DNA of 64,000 bases from Stenocarpella maydis (taxonomy: Eukaryota; Ascomycota; Sordariomycetes; Diaporthales; Diaporthaceae), in the NCBI GenBank assembly GCA_002270565.1, contig NQMI01000016.1, positions 248,001 through 312,000 on the forward strand, written 5' to 3'. Below the pieces are notes generated by a model. The model was not told the origin of the DNA. It searched no databases and saw only the letters and a list, made by a program, of their open reading frames with translations. The position numbers were made by a program, and so were the translations under genes. This document shows positions 43,291-55,415 of the stretch, one piece after another. The stretch's first letter is position 1; every line of letters starts with the position of its first letter.

Positions 43291-46200
43291 TCACTTCATC
43301 AGTGTGTCGGGACGACCATCCATCTTGACTTGTGGCTGGGGCCCAACGTGCTGGATCTTCTCCTTGTATATCCTGTTCTCCTCGTCTCTCCTGCCAGCCG
43401 CCCCCTTCTTGGTCCGTCTGATGTCAAGAATAGCTAGCAGCATATTGAGCAGGGAGATACCGCTCCCGATGACATAAAGCGAGGTGAGGCCTACCGCCGC
43501 CGCGAAGGCGGCCTCAAAGGGAATCACACGCGTGATGCACAGTGTCACGGAGCCGAGGTCCGCAAACCCACTAACCACCGCTGGCATGGTGAGGGCAAGA
43601 AGGGTCTGCTTGAGGAATGTGCGGATGGTGCGCCGGTCTAGGAAGGCGAACGGTACGGGCAGGACGGAGGCTTCTGGTTCTGCCGCAGGGGCCCTGGTGG
43701 AGATGTAAAGCTTGGTGAATATGTGGAAGCCTGTTGTTCCGAGGGTGACGAGGATGGTGATGAGACCGATAACCTGTTTCGGACAAACTGTTAGCTCAGG
43801 TTACCCAACGGGACGGCTATGCCCGGTGGCTGAGATACTCACGCCATGTGCCGTCCGCATCTGCACGGAAGAGCCGGCCGTCAAGATGCCGAAGATGAGT
43901 ATCATCAATGTGGATGGACCCACGACATAAAGCCATCCGATATTGGCCCACCTCGAAGAATTGGGGAGGATATGGCCCAGCTTAAGACGAAAGAGGAGGG
44001 TTCGAGTGCCCTCGAGGCTGAGGATCAGGGGAATTACGGTCAAGAATATGGACAAGGCGAAGATGACTGTTGGGGGGGGGGCGGATGTCAGCGCAAGCTT
44101 GGAATCATGGCCAAGATTGTGTTAGAATAATGGGCCATTGGGACTCACTATGAATGGCCAGAAAGGCCCCGAAGCGGACAGCTGTGTTCCCATTGATGTT
44201 GATACCGCTCGCAGCCGCGAGCAGATTGCCCTGGAGGTTATCGAGTACCTTCTCGGCATCGATGGTGAACTGGTTCCCATCGCTCGTGATTTTGATCAAG
44301 CCCTTTGGCACAAGCTGCTGAAGGGTAGTCACATTCACCCCGGTCGCGACCCCGTCCGTCGAGATGGTCCCGCTGCTGAGGAGGCCAAGGGCAACCAGCA
44401 CCAGGCCGCCCACTCCCTCGCAGGTAAGAGCCGAAACAACGCGCTGCGACACAGACGAGATGGTGTCCGCGTTGAAGACGACGGACAGGTTGAAGCTGTT
44501 GCCATTGCTGACCGTAGTCACGCCAGGACCCTGCCGGGGCAGGATCGAGCCTGAGAGGGCCTGGCGGACACTCCGCCGGGGCAGGGCAGTCCCATTACCC
44601 GCGGCAGCAGCACCGGAGCCGGTGTTGTTCCCGACAAGACCCTCGACGAGGGAGGTCACGTTGAGCTGCGACAGCAGCTGCACGCCGACGAGCGTGCCCT
44701 GGCCGCCGAGCCCCGTCCCGAGGCCCGTGGCGGCGCCGCCCACGGAGTCGTTGAAGGCCAGCGTGCTGGGCCGGACCATCGCGCCCGGCGGGGGCATGGT
44801 GGCGGTGCCGTTGATGAGCGCCTGCAGCCCGCCCATGCTGTCGACGGCGTCGCCCGCGCCCTGCACGAGGCCCATCGCCACGCCCTGCGCGGCGCGGCCG
44901 ACGTCGATGCTGCCCAGGGCGCCGGCCAGCGGCGAGTTGCCCGAGGTCAGCTGCTTGAGGTCGGCGTTCTCGGTGATGCTCTTGGTCAGCCCGAAGGCAA
45001 AGTTGCCCGCGACCGAGGGCGCGTCGTTGCCGTTTGGGTCCGGCGGGTTGACGACGGCCGAGGACAGGTTCAGGCCCGCCGCCGCGCCGCTGCCCAGCCC
45101 GGAGCCGAAGCTCTGCGCGGTCATGCCGAGGTTGGGGATGATCTGGTTGATGTTTATGTTCTGGAGGGCGCTCCCGCTCGTCAGGCTCGTGGTGTTGATG
45201 TTGGCCGTCAGGCTGTTGGTCAGCCCAAACCCGAAGGCCCCCAGGGCATCGGAGACAGTGTTGCCAGTGGGCGGGGCGAGAGCCGCCTGGGTCAGCTTGA
45301 GGCCCGATGAGGCACCGTTTCCGATGCCCTGCGCCAGCGACATGGCGATCTGCGACGTGGGGACGTCGCCGGTGAACCGGGAGATGTTGATGCTGCTGGC
45401 AGACAGCTTGGACGTGTCCACGTTGGACGCCAGCGACTTGGTCAGGCCGAAGCCGAACGTGTTTGCAATGTCGGCCGTGCTGTTGCCCTTGGGCGGCTCC
45501 ATCGCCATGGCCTGTGGCGATAGCTTCAGCCCCGAGGACAGGCCGTTCCCGATCCCGTTTGCGGCGCCGAGCGCGAGGCCGTTGAGGTCAAGACTCCCGG
45601 TGCTGCCCGACAAGAGGCTCGAGATATTCACCGACCCCAGCAGTGATGCTGTGGCACCCATTGCCGCATTCTGCAGGGCTGGGTTGAGGCCCGTCGCGTT
45701 CATGCCGTTGTCCGTGGCGACCTTGGCGGCGACCTGCTGTGTCATGCCAGCCGGGGCGAGATTGAGGCCCTGGGCGGCGCCGGCGCCGAGGCCGATCCCG
45801 AGGAACATACTCGCCCCGCCGGCGTCCTGAAGGAGCGAGTTTCCAAGGTCAGACAAGGCTGACGAGATGCCGCCAGTCAGGCCGGAGAGGAGCCCACCTC
45901 CTGCCGCACCCGGATCAGTCGCCCCAGTTTTGCCCTGGCCGCCGCCGAAGAGGTCGCCGAACCCTCGAAAGGAGTCTTGACGGCGTGTTTTCGTACCGGA
46001 TGTGCTGCCCGACAGACTCTTGCGATACCTCTCCAGGCTGAGGCTCGCCTGTTGCAACTCGGGGACATCTTCGAATCTCTTTGCGAGCATCCCTGACAGG
46101 TCAGCCACGAGGCCGACGGCGTCCTCGACATGCCGTCTTAGTATCTGGTCTCGTGCTGCGGCTCTGGCTGTCTCTGGCGAGACAATTCCCGCGAAGAGGT

Positions 46201-46327
46201 CTGCCACGTCTGCGTCGCCTGCCAATGTCTTCGTCCCCACACCCCCAGCAGCCCTCAATGCTGCCACGAGAGTAGAGAGCAACAGCATCGCTACCGTGAG
46301 CCTCAGTGACGTTCTATGGCCTGCCAT
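43291..46327 (-). CDS. Large repetitive secreted/surface protein with C-terminal membrane domain
   Basis: Exons: 46327-44149, 44066-43843 and 43773-43291, giving 961 residues. The start at 46327 was chosen because it begins a signal-peptide-like segment (LRLTVAMLLLSTLVAAL). An in-frame extension to 46507 lacks this property. Residues about 130-650 are Gly/Ser/Asn/Leu-rich with tandem units of about 75-80 residues. Each unit has GLKL or GLNL, then Pro-rich text, then FGFGLTKSL or a variant, then a Ser/Leu-rich end; three are clear and one or two more degenerate. Many NxS/T sites are present. Residues about 720-925 hold four or five hydrophobic helices (around RFGAFLAIHIIFALSIFLTV, IGWLYVVGPSTLMILIFGIL and GLITILVTLGTTGFHIF), the first recalling a cytochrome-b561-like helix but without an evident haem-ligand set. 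A basic tail (DIRRTKKGAAGRR) is probably cytosolic. I infer an extracellular repeat region anchored by a multi-pass membrane domain. Function unknown. Confidence 0.82.
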
Positions 46328-47644
46328 TGTGTCATTCGAAACGAAAAATGACGGGACTGTATGGTTAGGGCCTGCCACGCACAAGTCAAGATTACGAACA
46401 AAGTTATCGCCAGCGAGAATTAAATGTGTTGAAGAACCGAGTCTGGCAGCTTGGCCGGATCCACCAGTCGATCTGTCAGGCGGGACAAGCCGTGATCTAA
46501 GTAACAAACAAGTCCGGGTCGATCCTCCATCAACAAGGTAATGTTCACTTGATACAGTAGACCCCGAGGGACAGAGGTGTGTGTGGGCCCTGCTACCCAG
46601 TAAAACCCCAGTAGTTGGTCGTTGCCCTCACTTTGTTCGAAGTGGTTGTTTCAACAACAGGAGCCCGCAGCGACGAAAGAAATTGCCCAATCCGGAAACA
46701 TACCGGTCACTATCCATGGTACAGACACGTCAGGAGGCGCAAGGTTGTGGCTGGGGCGGACCTCGACGGGTTTGGGCCGACCCTGAATCGAGCTTGGGGC
46801 CGCATGGACATGATGACTACAGCAGCACTGGGTGGTCCCGTCCAGGCCAATAAGATGCGCGCTACAAGGAAGCACTCGAGATCATCTCGACTGGTCGCGC
46901 GGCGTTAAGCCCAGCGTCTCTGTACATATACAGGAGCCCGGGAGGCGTTCCTGTCCGTATTCGTTCATCTTGTGTGCGCCCGGAGGGAGGCAATGTCGGA
47001 GTGCATGATTATGGGTGGGGGCAGCCCCTTGCAGACCCAGAGAACAAACAACCCGGAGGCAATCCGGTCCCATGTTTCGATCTACATAGTATACAGTGAG
47101 ATTTGCTGTCTGTAAACTCGGATGCTCGGCGAATGGGCTGCCCTTGGCGAGCGCTGAGCGCAGTCGTCTGAAACGCTAGAGTTATTACATACCGCGCTGT
47201 CAAACATCGGGCGGCTGCGGATAGCGCAGGGCCCCCTCCAACCCAGGGGTGTGCCGTCATAGCACTTGGACCGATTCAGAATATCGCTGAGAAGCGACGC
47301 CACACGATGTCCTCGACTAGGCTTCAGACCACGGATTCCCAGGCCTAGTGACCTGTTTCTCTGACATGATAAACCGCTTGCGGGAGGCGAGGTAAGGCAT
47401 ACTCGACTTTTGTGGCCTTGTCTCAGCCCTCGCGGATTCAGCCTCTTGAGATCGACCTTGTGTCGGATAAGGCTCTGTGTTACATTCTCACGTGCGCAGC
47501 TTCCGCAGCGCGTCCGCCTTGACGGAGTTTACGAAATGCATCCCCAAAAAAGTTCTGGTCGCGACCCACCACGTAAGCGGCGTTAAGCAACAGGGATGGT
47601 GGTGCGGGAATGGTGAGAGCAAGGGTGTGATATGGTTAGAGTGA

Positions 47645-47835
47645 AGCTACTATCAGCTGGGCTTCAGCCGCGTGATATTTTTCTATCCATTATCCGATAA
47701 GGCTTTTAACTACTTTCTTCTTTAAAGCTACTATATAAAGTTCATAATAGCTTAATATACCTTACTACTCAGGAAGAAAATATAGAATAAATTTAAGTAA
47801 ATAGCCGGGTTAAACGGAACTAGCTACTATCAGCT
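47645..47835. repeat. AT-rich insert flanked by 14-bp direct repeats
   Basis: agctactatcagct occurs at 47645-47658 and again at 47822-47835. The 163 bp between them are AT-rich and unlike the surrounding DNA. No terminal inverted repeat was found. Could be an insertion relic with an unusually long duplication, or chance plus local duplication. Confidence 0.45.
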
Positions 47836-49421
47836 ACCAAGTTGAGAAAAGCCTCGCCCGATGGTCGGAGCTCCGTGCAACCTTCTGGAAACCTGCGCCA
47901 CTTCGGCTGGGTTCCAGATATCGGGCTGCTAGCTGGGAATGGCGTTGAAACAGCCTTGACAGCAACTCCGCCGAGGCGCCCCCACACCTGTGGGCCCTAC
48001 GACGAAAAAGGCAATTTTTTGCATTTCATGGGCAAGGGAAACATTGCATAAGCCTCGAAAGGGCTGATCTCTCGTGACTGCTTCTTGTTTACCTGATGCT
48101 ATCGGGCCAGTGGCTATGGAATACTGTGCGTGTTCGATCAGATGTATAGGGCTCGGAATGACTCACGATGTTTTGCGCCTATGTAGTACGCTAGTGACTG
48201 ATACTGTCGTAGATATTACCGCCGTCGGCCTTTTTTGCCGAATACGACCACGCATACAATCACTTCCGGTCGGGCTTATCCTTACTAGTAGTGGACCGGC
48301 GGCCGTCAATGAATCTTCGGGCTCCGCGCGCCCCCCCCCCCCCCCAATAGCAAAGTCACAGAGTGACAGATCCAGTCCGTGAGAACTAGAGCAGAGACCC
48401 CGGCCGCAATTATCTGCAGATTGATGCTAACCTACGAGGTTATATAGGCCTATAATTACCGGCACCGATGAGATCTTGCTTTTGTGGTCAGTTACTTGGG
48501 CAAACAAGTAGCTCATACCTATGGTTATATTAGATGAGGTGTGCAGCTATAGCCATGTCTTTTCGCCGTAAAATTTACTACGCCGCTCTGAGAACATGGC
48601 AAGGATTCCTACTTTAATCTATCGAAAACAAAGACAAGAAAAATAGGGTTGTTGTCTTTCCTTTCAGCATTACACGTAATGGCCGCACAAAAGACTTCAG
48701 GGGTCACGGCAGATTAACATCCAGGGAGAAGGCCCCGTGATCCAAAGTTTCCCAGCGAATATTTCAACCTAATTCCTGTTCTGTTTCCGGGTGTGTGGGT
48801 TCGCTGTCATGATCGGACTCTCAAGTTTTGAGTTTTGCACAAACAGGTCTACCACACGGATAACATCTGTCCGGGGCTGGGGTATGACGAGGATCTGTTT
48901 GCGAGGGCTACATTGCCGTTACCATTTTGATACTCAATCCCCTTTCCGGCCGGAACTATGCCATCTTGTGAACACCAGCCAGGTGCGCCGCTTGAATCTG
49001 CGAGATGGCGATGCGACACCGTGCTCGCCTCTGTGCAGACGCACGGGGAGTTGAATGACCCGCCAACCGTTGTTGACTAGCTCAATCATCATTCATGTAT
49101 GGCATGGACTTGCCCTGCCGTGACTATTGGATCGGTGCTCCGTGCTCCGTTGAAAGGTGCGGCGCGGCTGCTTTTCCCGGAGACGCGCTGAAGACGGCGC
49201 CAATCCAGCACAAGGTTTCTATTGCATCTTGCCTGGGAGATTTACCCGCTGTCGTCCCGAATCCGACGCTCAAACCATCAGTGCCGGTCCTGTCTCGCGG
49301 TGTTGGCAAGCGATGAGCATCCGGCTATTTCAGGCATATGCACTGGACATTATACCATCGAGCTGAAACAGAAGATTGCCTGCATATTTCCATGTTGACG
49401 CCCCCCCACTGGGGCACATGA

Positions 49422-49652
49422 ATAATCAGCCTGGTACCGGAGACTATATTTCCGGTGCGACCTGTCGTAGACGGTGATGCCGCCCCCACGTCGAATACCA
49501 TCCACCACCACCCGGGCGAAGCGAACACGGTTTACCGGGTGTACTCCGACCTGAACATAGCATGTGGATCGGTGATACTGTTTCAACACGATGTTGCCTG
49601 CAAGTCGTTCAGAACCATCCGATGTGGCTTGTTGCCGCCCGCTGTGAGTAAG
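49422..49652 (+). other. Possible exon or relic of a small cysteine-containing protein
   Basis: An open frame without its own ATG contains NTVYRVYSDLNIACGSVILF and CKSFRTIRCG, and ends at a perfect donor (gtgagtaagg at 49653). The pattern of a short beta-rich segment with three cysteines resembles small secreted fungal proteins. No matching first exon with a signal peptide or following exon could be joined with confidence. Confidence 0.25.
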
Positions 49653-51767
49653 GATGCGCCGTACAGCCGGGCCGGGCCCCTACGCCTGGGGACTCTAGAC
49701 AGCATTCCGGCTAAGAGAGAAAAGAATAATCTAGCTTGTTTCGTTCCAAGTCCGTGGGGGATACTCTTTTCCTTTTACAAAAAAAAGCCGATGGCGGTCC
49801 CTTCATACAGCCATAACCCTTACCATCCTCTGAGCAATGGTGCCGCCTGGATTCTGTGTCACGATCCTCCAGATTATCCTTCTTATTGTCATTAGCATAT
49901 TCTTGAACGCCCTCATGTGTGTCCCTATTCTGGCTCTAGGGCTCTTCTACCTGCTGGCCTAGGTTATATAGCGGAGGGTTTTTAGAGTTAGAGAAGTAGG
50001 GTAGCGGTTGTTATCAGCTGCATTCTCAACCAAAGCCCTCGCACAGCAAGAAGACATCGTAAGGCGGTCCTTTATTAAATTCCTGGAAGTCCTTATAGTA
50101 ATAAGCAACCGTTGAATTTAATTTTGGATTCCTCTATATAATAAAGATGTCGCCTCTCTTGGAGATTATATGGAATGCTTGCTGGGTGCTATAGCTGAAA
50201 CTTTCCGTATTCCTATTATTATACTTCTGCAGTGTAGGTTGAAGTATAGATGCGAGGAGTGGCGATATCCGCCCAGTGTTACATAATCAGAGTCACCGCC
50301 AATATATCCGCCTCAGCCTCCAGCACTGTGTCTTTTCAGCAGACAGACCTCTGCTAAGAGTTTCCGCCTTCCTTCACGCCCACAAGATAGCTAGCACTGA
50401 GTGCCGACCGCGGTGCTTGTACCTGATGGCCAAGAGGCGGCGCAAAGCAGCCATCTTGTCCCAACGCCGCCTTTGCTTTCGGGATCCGCCACTCTGATTT
50501 CCATCGTACCCATGAAGTTTTGGGATCGGATTCGGGTTTGCTGTCTGGTGTATTGGTGTCAGATACCTGCGCCTTGGATGAAGTTTGGTTTATTTTGGGA
50601 GATGTTTGGGGTAAAGCCAAACTGTCATGATGTTAGGTAAGCAAGTCGTTGGTAAAATGGCTGGGGCTCCTATTGATAGCCAAGTCGAGAAGGATGCTTT
50701 GGGGGGCGTAGTTATCTGATATTGGTTGACTAAAAATCATTTTGCGCATTGGCTGACTCATCCAAGAAAGTCCCAAGTATTTATTCGATATTAAGGTTAC
50801 GACCAGCAGGAAACAGAACGCGATGAAATAAATGATGTCATGAGTAAATGATGGCATGAGTCGGCACATCCACACTTATACTTGAATTGAACCCGAGGGC
50901 AGAAAGGCTCTTGCATCGCTCAAGCCCGGAAAACCAGCTCTCTCTAAAAGCCATCAAAATGCCAACATGTCTTCTGGACGGTCGGGGCTCCGGGTCTAGG
51001 AACCGGTTGCGCAACACTACACTGAAAGGGTCTTGGGTTTGCGAGAACTCGGTCCATTCATGCTGATTCGGAGACCATCATGTCCGACTGCTGCACGACG
51101 TGAGGCTGAGGTCGCATCGACTCCATATGACCTTGTAATGCCACCCGGCTTCTGCACTTCTGCATTAACACGCGAGCCGAGTCCGACGACGAGGCCGCCA
51201 GCATATTTACCTAACTACTTAGGTATTACCTGAGTCGGATCTGATACGCATAACATGGGACAGCAACCACGGGGAGATGCAATCACGGTATGTTAAATGC
51301 GTTAGTAAATAACCTCAGACATAGTCCGTACAACAGGTCGCGCATTGTTCCATATGTCCTCCCCCCCTTTTCTGGTTTGCCCGTCCTCTGCAAACCCCCT
51401 CCTTTTTTTTTTGTCTAGTCCAGCAGTACCAGTACATGAGGTTCTTGTGACACTCTTGTTTACATGCCGTGCCATCGTACCCATACAAGTCTTGCGAGGT
51501 CCATCTAATCCTCATGCATAAGAAAAAACAAAAATACAGACAGGCTGAGAAACACACAAGCAGGCATGGAATGACCAGACCAAATCCATCCTTGATCCCT
51601 CCTTTCGATATCCTCAAAAGTGACCACTCAACATATGGCCGCGCAGTCGTCACATCGTCCTTCATATCTCGTCGCTCATTACCTTGACCAGACGACCCAA
51701 TCCGTCTTCCCCCCTCCCCCCCTTCTAAAAAAAAAACACAGCATACGGACATTCCCAACCGGGGCTC

Positions 51768-54700
51768 TCACTCCTTCACCCTCGGGCCCTGGCTCCGGCT
51801 CCTCGGCGCCCGCAGGTCACACTTGCGCACGACAGTAACATTGCCCCTGTCCTTGGAGTCCCTCACCACCACCAGCGCGAGGTCATCCCGCACCCCGCCG
51901 GCCGCCGACCTCCTTGAGGCCGCCGAGCCGCGCGACGACACGCTCCGCGCCATGCTGGGCGCCCTGCTGCGGGCCTTGCGGCGCTCGGCCTGCGGCGGCG
52001 GCGGAGGCGGCGGCGGGAGGCCCGGGCTCGGGGGGACGGGTATGTCGGCCGGGTTCTGCTGCTGCTGCTGCTCGCCGGGTGGGGGCGACCGCGGCAGGGG
52101 GATGCCCTGCGCAACACCGAGCCCCCCCGCGTCCTGGCCCGCGGCCGCGGCGCTCAGCGCCGCGATGAGGCTGTTGGCCGCCTGCAGCTGCTCCGCCAGC
52201 CGGGCGCACTCGCCCCTCAGCAAGGGGACCTTGGCCGCCTCCTCCTCGAGGGCCGGGACGCGCTCCGCGGCGGCCCTGGTGTGGCCCAGCTCGACCTGCG
52301 CGACGACCAGGGCCGAGGACGCCGCGTCGCGCTCGCCCTCGAGCTGGGTGATGCGCGCCCCCAGCTCCGTCTTGGTGGCCTCGAACTCGCCCACGAGCTC
52401 TGCGTTCCTGGCCTCCAGCTCGGCCGCCTTGGTCGTGAGCTCCTTGTTCTGGGCCCGCAGGGACTCTAGGTCAGGCGTCTCGGGCGCTGGTGAAGCCTCG
52501 ACCACGACCTCGATCACGTCTGCTTTGGCGGTAGCTGGCTCTGGTGTGGGTTCCTTGGGCAGGGGCGGCGGTGCATCAACAGGTGTGGGCTCGGGCTGGG
52601 GCTGGGTCTTGGTCTCGTTGAGGGGGGCGGCGCGCCTCTGGAGCTCCTCGCGCTCCGCCGCCAGGGCCTTGGTGCTCTCCTGCAGCTTGGCTATCTCGCC
52701 CTCGGAGCTGGTGAGCTTGGTGCGGAGGTCGAGGAGGTCCTTCTCCTGGTCGACGGCGAGGAGCTTGTGCCCATCGAGCTGAGTCTGGAGAGCGTCTCGC
52801 TCCGAGGCCAGGGCATCCGCCCTGGACTGCTCAACCACAGCCTTGGACCTCTCCTCGTCGGCCCGGGCCTTCTCTTCGCCGAGGCTGCCCTCGAGCGACT
52901 TGACGCTGTCCCTGAGCCTCTCGACATCGCCATGTGCGCCCTCGATGTGGACGTTGAGCACTGCGATCTGCTCCTCCAGGCCCTGGACCTGGAGCTCATG
53001 TCCCACAGTCAGGCCGGAGATGAGAGCATCCTTGGCGGCCTCAAGCCCTTCCATCTGCTTCTTGTGCTCGTCCCTGAGGGAGGCAATATGCTGCTGTGTT
53101 TCTTTGGCCCGGGCCTCGAGGCTGCTCGTCAGGTTCTTGATCTGCTCGTCCCGGTCTCTGAGCTGGTCTTGGAGCCCAGACTTTTCCCTCTCCAGGGCCC
53201 CGATCTGCACCATCAGCCCGTGCTTCTCCTCCACGAGCCCCCTCATCCCGTTCTCGAGCTCGGTGATGCGGTGCAGGTAGTTCTTGACGTCCTGGTACAG
53301 GCCGTCGCGCTCCGCGCGCAGCGCATTCATCTCCTTCTCCTGCTCGTCCACTCTTGTCTCGAGCGGGCCGACCCGGCTGGACAGCGACTCCTTGATGATC
53401 TGGAGCGAGGCCACCTGCTCAACGACGAACCGCTCCTTGTCGCTGACGTGGCTCAGCGTCTTGGACAGGTCGGCGCACCGCCTCTCGAACTCGTCCTTCA
53501 TCTTCTGCAGGCCCGCGCGCTCCGCCTCGGCCGCCTCCAGCGCCTTGGCTTGCGCGTCGAACCTCGTCTTGAGGTCGGCCAGGATCTTTCCCTGGTCGAT
53601 GAACGACTCCTGCAGCCTGTCGTGCTCCTTCTGCGCCTTCTCGATGTCGCTGAGCTTCTTGTCCATCTGCTGCCGCTCCTTCTGCCGCGCTTTCTCGCGC
53701 TCCTTGTCGGCCTTCTCGCGCTCCTTTTCTGCTCGCTCGCGCTCCTTGTTGGCCTGCTCGAGCTCGGCCTTCTCCTTTTGCAGCTTCTTCAGCTGGCGCT
53801 CGTGCTCCTTCTTGCGCTCGGCCTCGGCAGCCTCTTCTTTCAGTTTCCTCTCGAGCTCCGCCCTCTCCTTCTCCCGGATCCGGAGCTTGTTCTTCTCAAT
53901 CTCCAGCTCTAGCTTCTGGATCTCCTTGGTCTGATGGACGAGCTCCTTGCTGAGGTTCTTCTCCTGCTCCGAGACAGCTGGCGCGGCGGGCTTCTGTTCC
54001 ACCTTGACCTTGACCCTCTCGGGCTCTGCAAACCTCACCGATGGGACCCGCTTGAGGGCTGGTGCCGGCGCCGGCGCCGGCGCGGGTCTTGCCTCCTTGG
54101 CCTGGCTCTGCTCGAGCTTGAGCTGGGCAATCTTGTCGACCAGCGCCTCTTCCACCAGCTGCCTCTTGCGGGCGTCATCGCGGTGCTCGCGCGAGTCTGT
54201 GGACCGGTTGACCTCGATGTGGATATGAGGAGCGCTGCTCGTGCTGCCCCTGGCTGCTGAAGAAGTTGAGGAGGTGGTGTATGCCTTGGAAGAGTGGCTG
54301 CTCGACACCGCCTTGGTCGAGGATGAGGACGACGACTCCTTGCTTCCACTGGAGAGGATGGACTTCTGCGTCGTGTGGCGGAGAATCGACGGCCGCGGGG
54401 TCTGAGCTGCTGAGCGGGACTGCGCCTGCTCTTGTGCATGTGCCTGTGTGGGCGTCGTGGTCCTAGATGAGGCTGTTGTCTGGGTCGGCGTGATGTTGTA
54501 GGTGTCGCCCTTCTCGGTCATGTCCGACATGACACTTGTAGCGTTCGTGCTGGTCGACAGGCAAGATGCGCTGTCGCCCTCCGAGTCCCACGTGTTGTCA
54601 CTCGAGAAGTGATCCATGGACATGTTGGAGTTGGACATGGACAGCTGGGTCGACAGGTCCGTCGGCCGGCGATACGGGCCAGAAGACTCAGCTGGGAAGG

Positions 54701-55415
54701 CACCAGGCATGTGCATCGGCAACGGGGGCTGGCTCATCTGCGGTCCCATACCTCCCGGGTGGCCCAGGTGGCCCGGACCTGGCGTGCCGCTCGCGAAGGG
54801 GTTGGACGCCAGAGGAGGTACCGATCGGCTGCTGTTCGAGGGCACGGGAGGCGGCTGCGGTGCCGCCGGTGCCTCTCTGATCCCATGCTGGCTGCCGAAG
54901 ATGGTCTGTTGCGGGTTGCTGGAGTACATGGACGTGGGGCGCTGATAGGCCGGGGCGGTCGCACTGTGCGACACCTGTGGCCTGTACGGCTCCTGCTCGA
55001 GTCCATATACCGGTCGTGCAGGGAGGGCGCCGGCGATGGAGCTGGGTCGCGCAGTGCTGGCTGATCTGGTGGTCCTTGAAGGGCGAGGCGAGGCACCCTG
55101 CTGAGAGGAGCCGTTGCTGTTGGATGACGGCGGGGAGCTCCCCGTGGACGCCTTGGTCGAGCTCATCGAGACCCCGGATGTCTCAGAGACCTCGTCATAG
55201 TCCATGTGCCGAGACAGCCCGTGAGACTTGGTGTCATGGGAGCTCGACCGTGTCGACGCGGACCTCGATGGCCTCGTGGCGGACGACTCGGCGCTGGCTT
55301 CAGTGCCGGCTCGCTGGCTGTCTCGGTGATTGTGGCTGGCCTGGCTCTTGCTGTCCCCGGTGCGGAAGTAGTCCATGCCTGGGATGGCCCAGGACTGTGA
55401 GGAGCGAGAAGTCAT
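51768..55415 (-). CDS. Large coiled-coil protein, 1215 residues
   Basis: A single exon from the ATG of MTSRSSQSWAIPGMDYFRTG. The same frame is open for 109 further codons upstream, but that stretch lacks an ATG and looks like leader. Residues about 1-430 are Ser/Thr/Pro-rich and probably disordered. Residues about 480-1090 are a long coiled coil, very rich in Glu/Lys/Arg/Gln, including EKER and EREKA repeats and heptad-spaced leucines. Near residue 1130 comes a Gln run and then a Pro-rich stretch (poly-Pro of eight). A basic Ser/Arg-rich region and a short folded-looking end (DDLALVVVRDSK, NVTVVRKCDLR) close the protein. Such proteins commonly act as scaffolds at septa, spindle poles or organelles, or as tethers. 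I do not recognise a named family, so the role is open. The gene is intact and has a long 5' leader or promoter region upstream. Confidence 0.85.
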   Translation of the reverse strand: MTSRSSQSWAIPGMDYFRTGDSKSQASHNHRDSQRAGTEASAESSATRPSRSASTRSSSHDTKSHGLSRHMDYDEVSETSGVSMSSTKASTGSSPPSSNSNGSSQQGASPRPSRTTRSASTARPSSIAGALPARPVYGLEQEPYRPQVSHSATAPAYQRPTSMYSSNPQQTIFGSQHGIREAPAAPQPPPVPSNSSRSVPPLASNPFASGTPGPGHLGHPGGMGPQMSQPPLPMHMPGAFPAESSGPYRRPTDLSTQLSMSNSNMSMDHFSSDNTWDSEGDSASCLSTSTNATSVMSDMTEKGDTYNITPTQTTASSRTTTPTQAHAQEQAQSRSAAQTPRPSILRHTTQKSILSSGSKESSSSSSTKAVSSSHSSKAYTTSSTSSAARGSTSSAPHIHIEVNRSTDSREHRDDARKRQLVEEALVDKIAQLKLEQSQAKEARPAPAPAPAPALKRVPSVRFAEPERVKVKVEQKPAAPAVSEQEKNLSKELVHQTKEIQKLELEIEKNKLRIREKERAELERKLKEEAAEAERKKEHERQLKKLQKEKAELEQANKERERAEKEREKADKEREKARQKERQQMDKKLSDIEKAQKEHDRLQESFIDQGKILADLKTRFDAQAKALEAAEAERAGLQKMKDEFERRCADLSKTLSHVSDKERFVVEQVASLQIIKESLSSRVGPLETRVDEQEKEMNALRAERDGLYQDVKNYLHRITELENGMRGLVEEKHGLMVQIGALEREKSGLQDQLRDRDEQIKNLTSSLEARAKETQQHIASLRDEHKKQMEGLEAAKDALISGLTVGHELQVQGLEEQIAVLNVHIEGAHGDVERLRDSVKSLEGSLGEEKARADEERSKAVVEQSRADALASERDALQTQLDGHKLLAVDQEKDLLDLRTKLTSSEGEIAKLQESTKALAAEREELQRRAAPLNETKTQPQPEPTPVDAPPPLPKEPTPEPATAKADVIEVVVEASPAPETPDLESLRAQNKELTTKAAELEARNAELVGEFEATKTELGARITQLEGERDAASSALVVAQVELGHTRAAAERVPALEEEAAKVPLLRGECARLAEQLQAANSLIAALSAAAAGQDAGGLGVAQGIPLPRSPPPGEQQQQQNPADIPVPPSPGLPPPPPPPPQAERRKARSRAPSMARSVSSRGSAASRRSAAGGVRDDLALVVVRDSKDRGNVTVVRKCDLRAPRSRSQGPRVKE

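Larger units (their letters stand above)
46328..51767. other. 5.4-kb gene-poor region with AT-rich patches
   Basis: Holds the promoter of the surface-protein gene and the 3' end of the coiled-coil gene. AT-rich patches lie at 47690-47815, 48430-48650 and 49960-50260. A C14-class tract lies near 48332. A short coding-like stretch at 49422-49652 is listed separately. No complete gene seen. Confidence 0.5.

Noticed and set aside
46328..46507. N-terminal extension of the repetitive surface protein
   Set aside because: It would bury the signal peptide; the ATG at 46327 directly precedes a good signal sequence.
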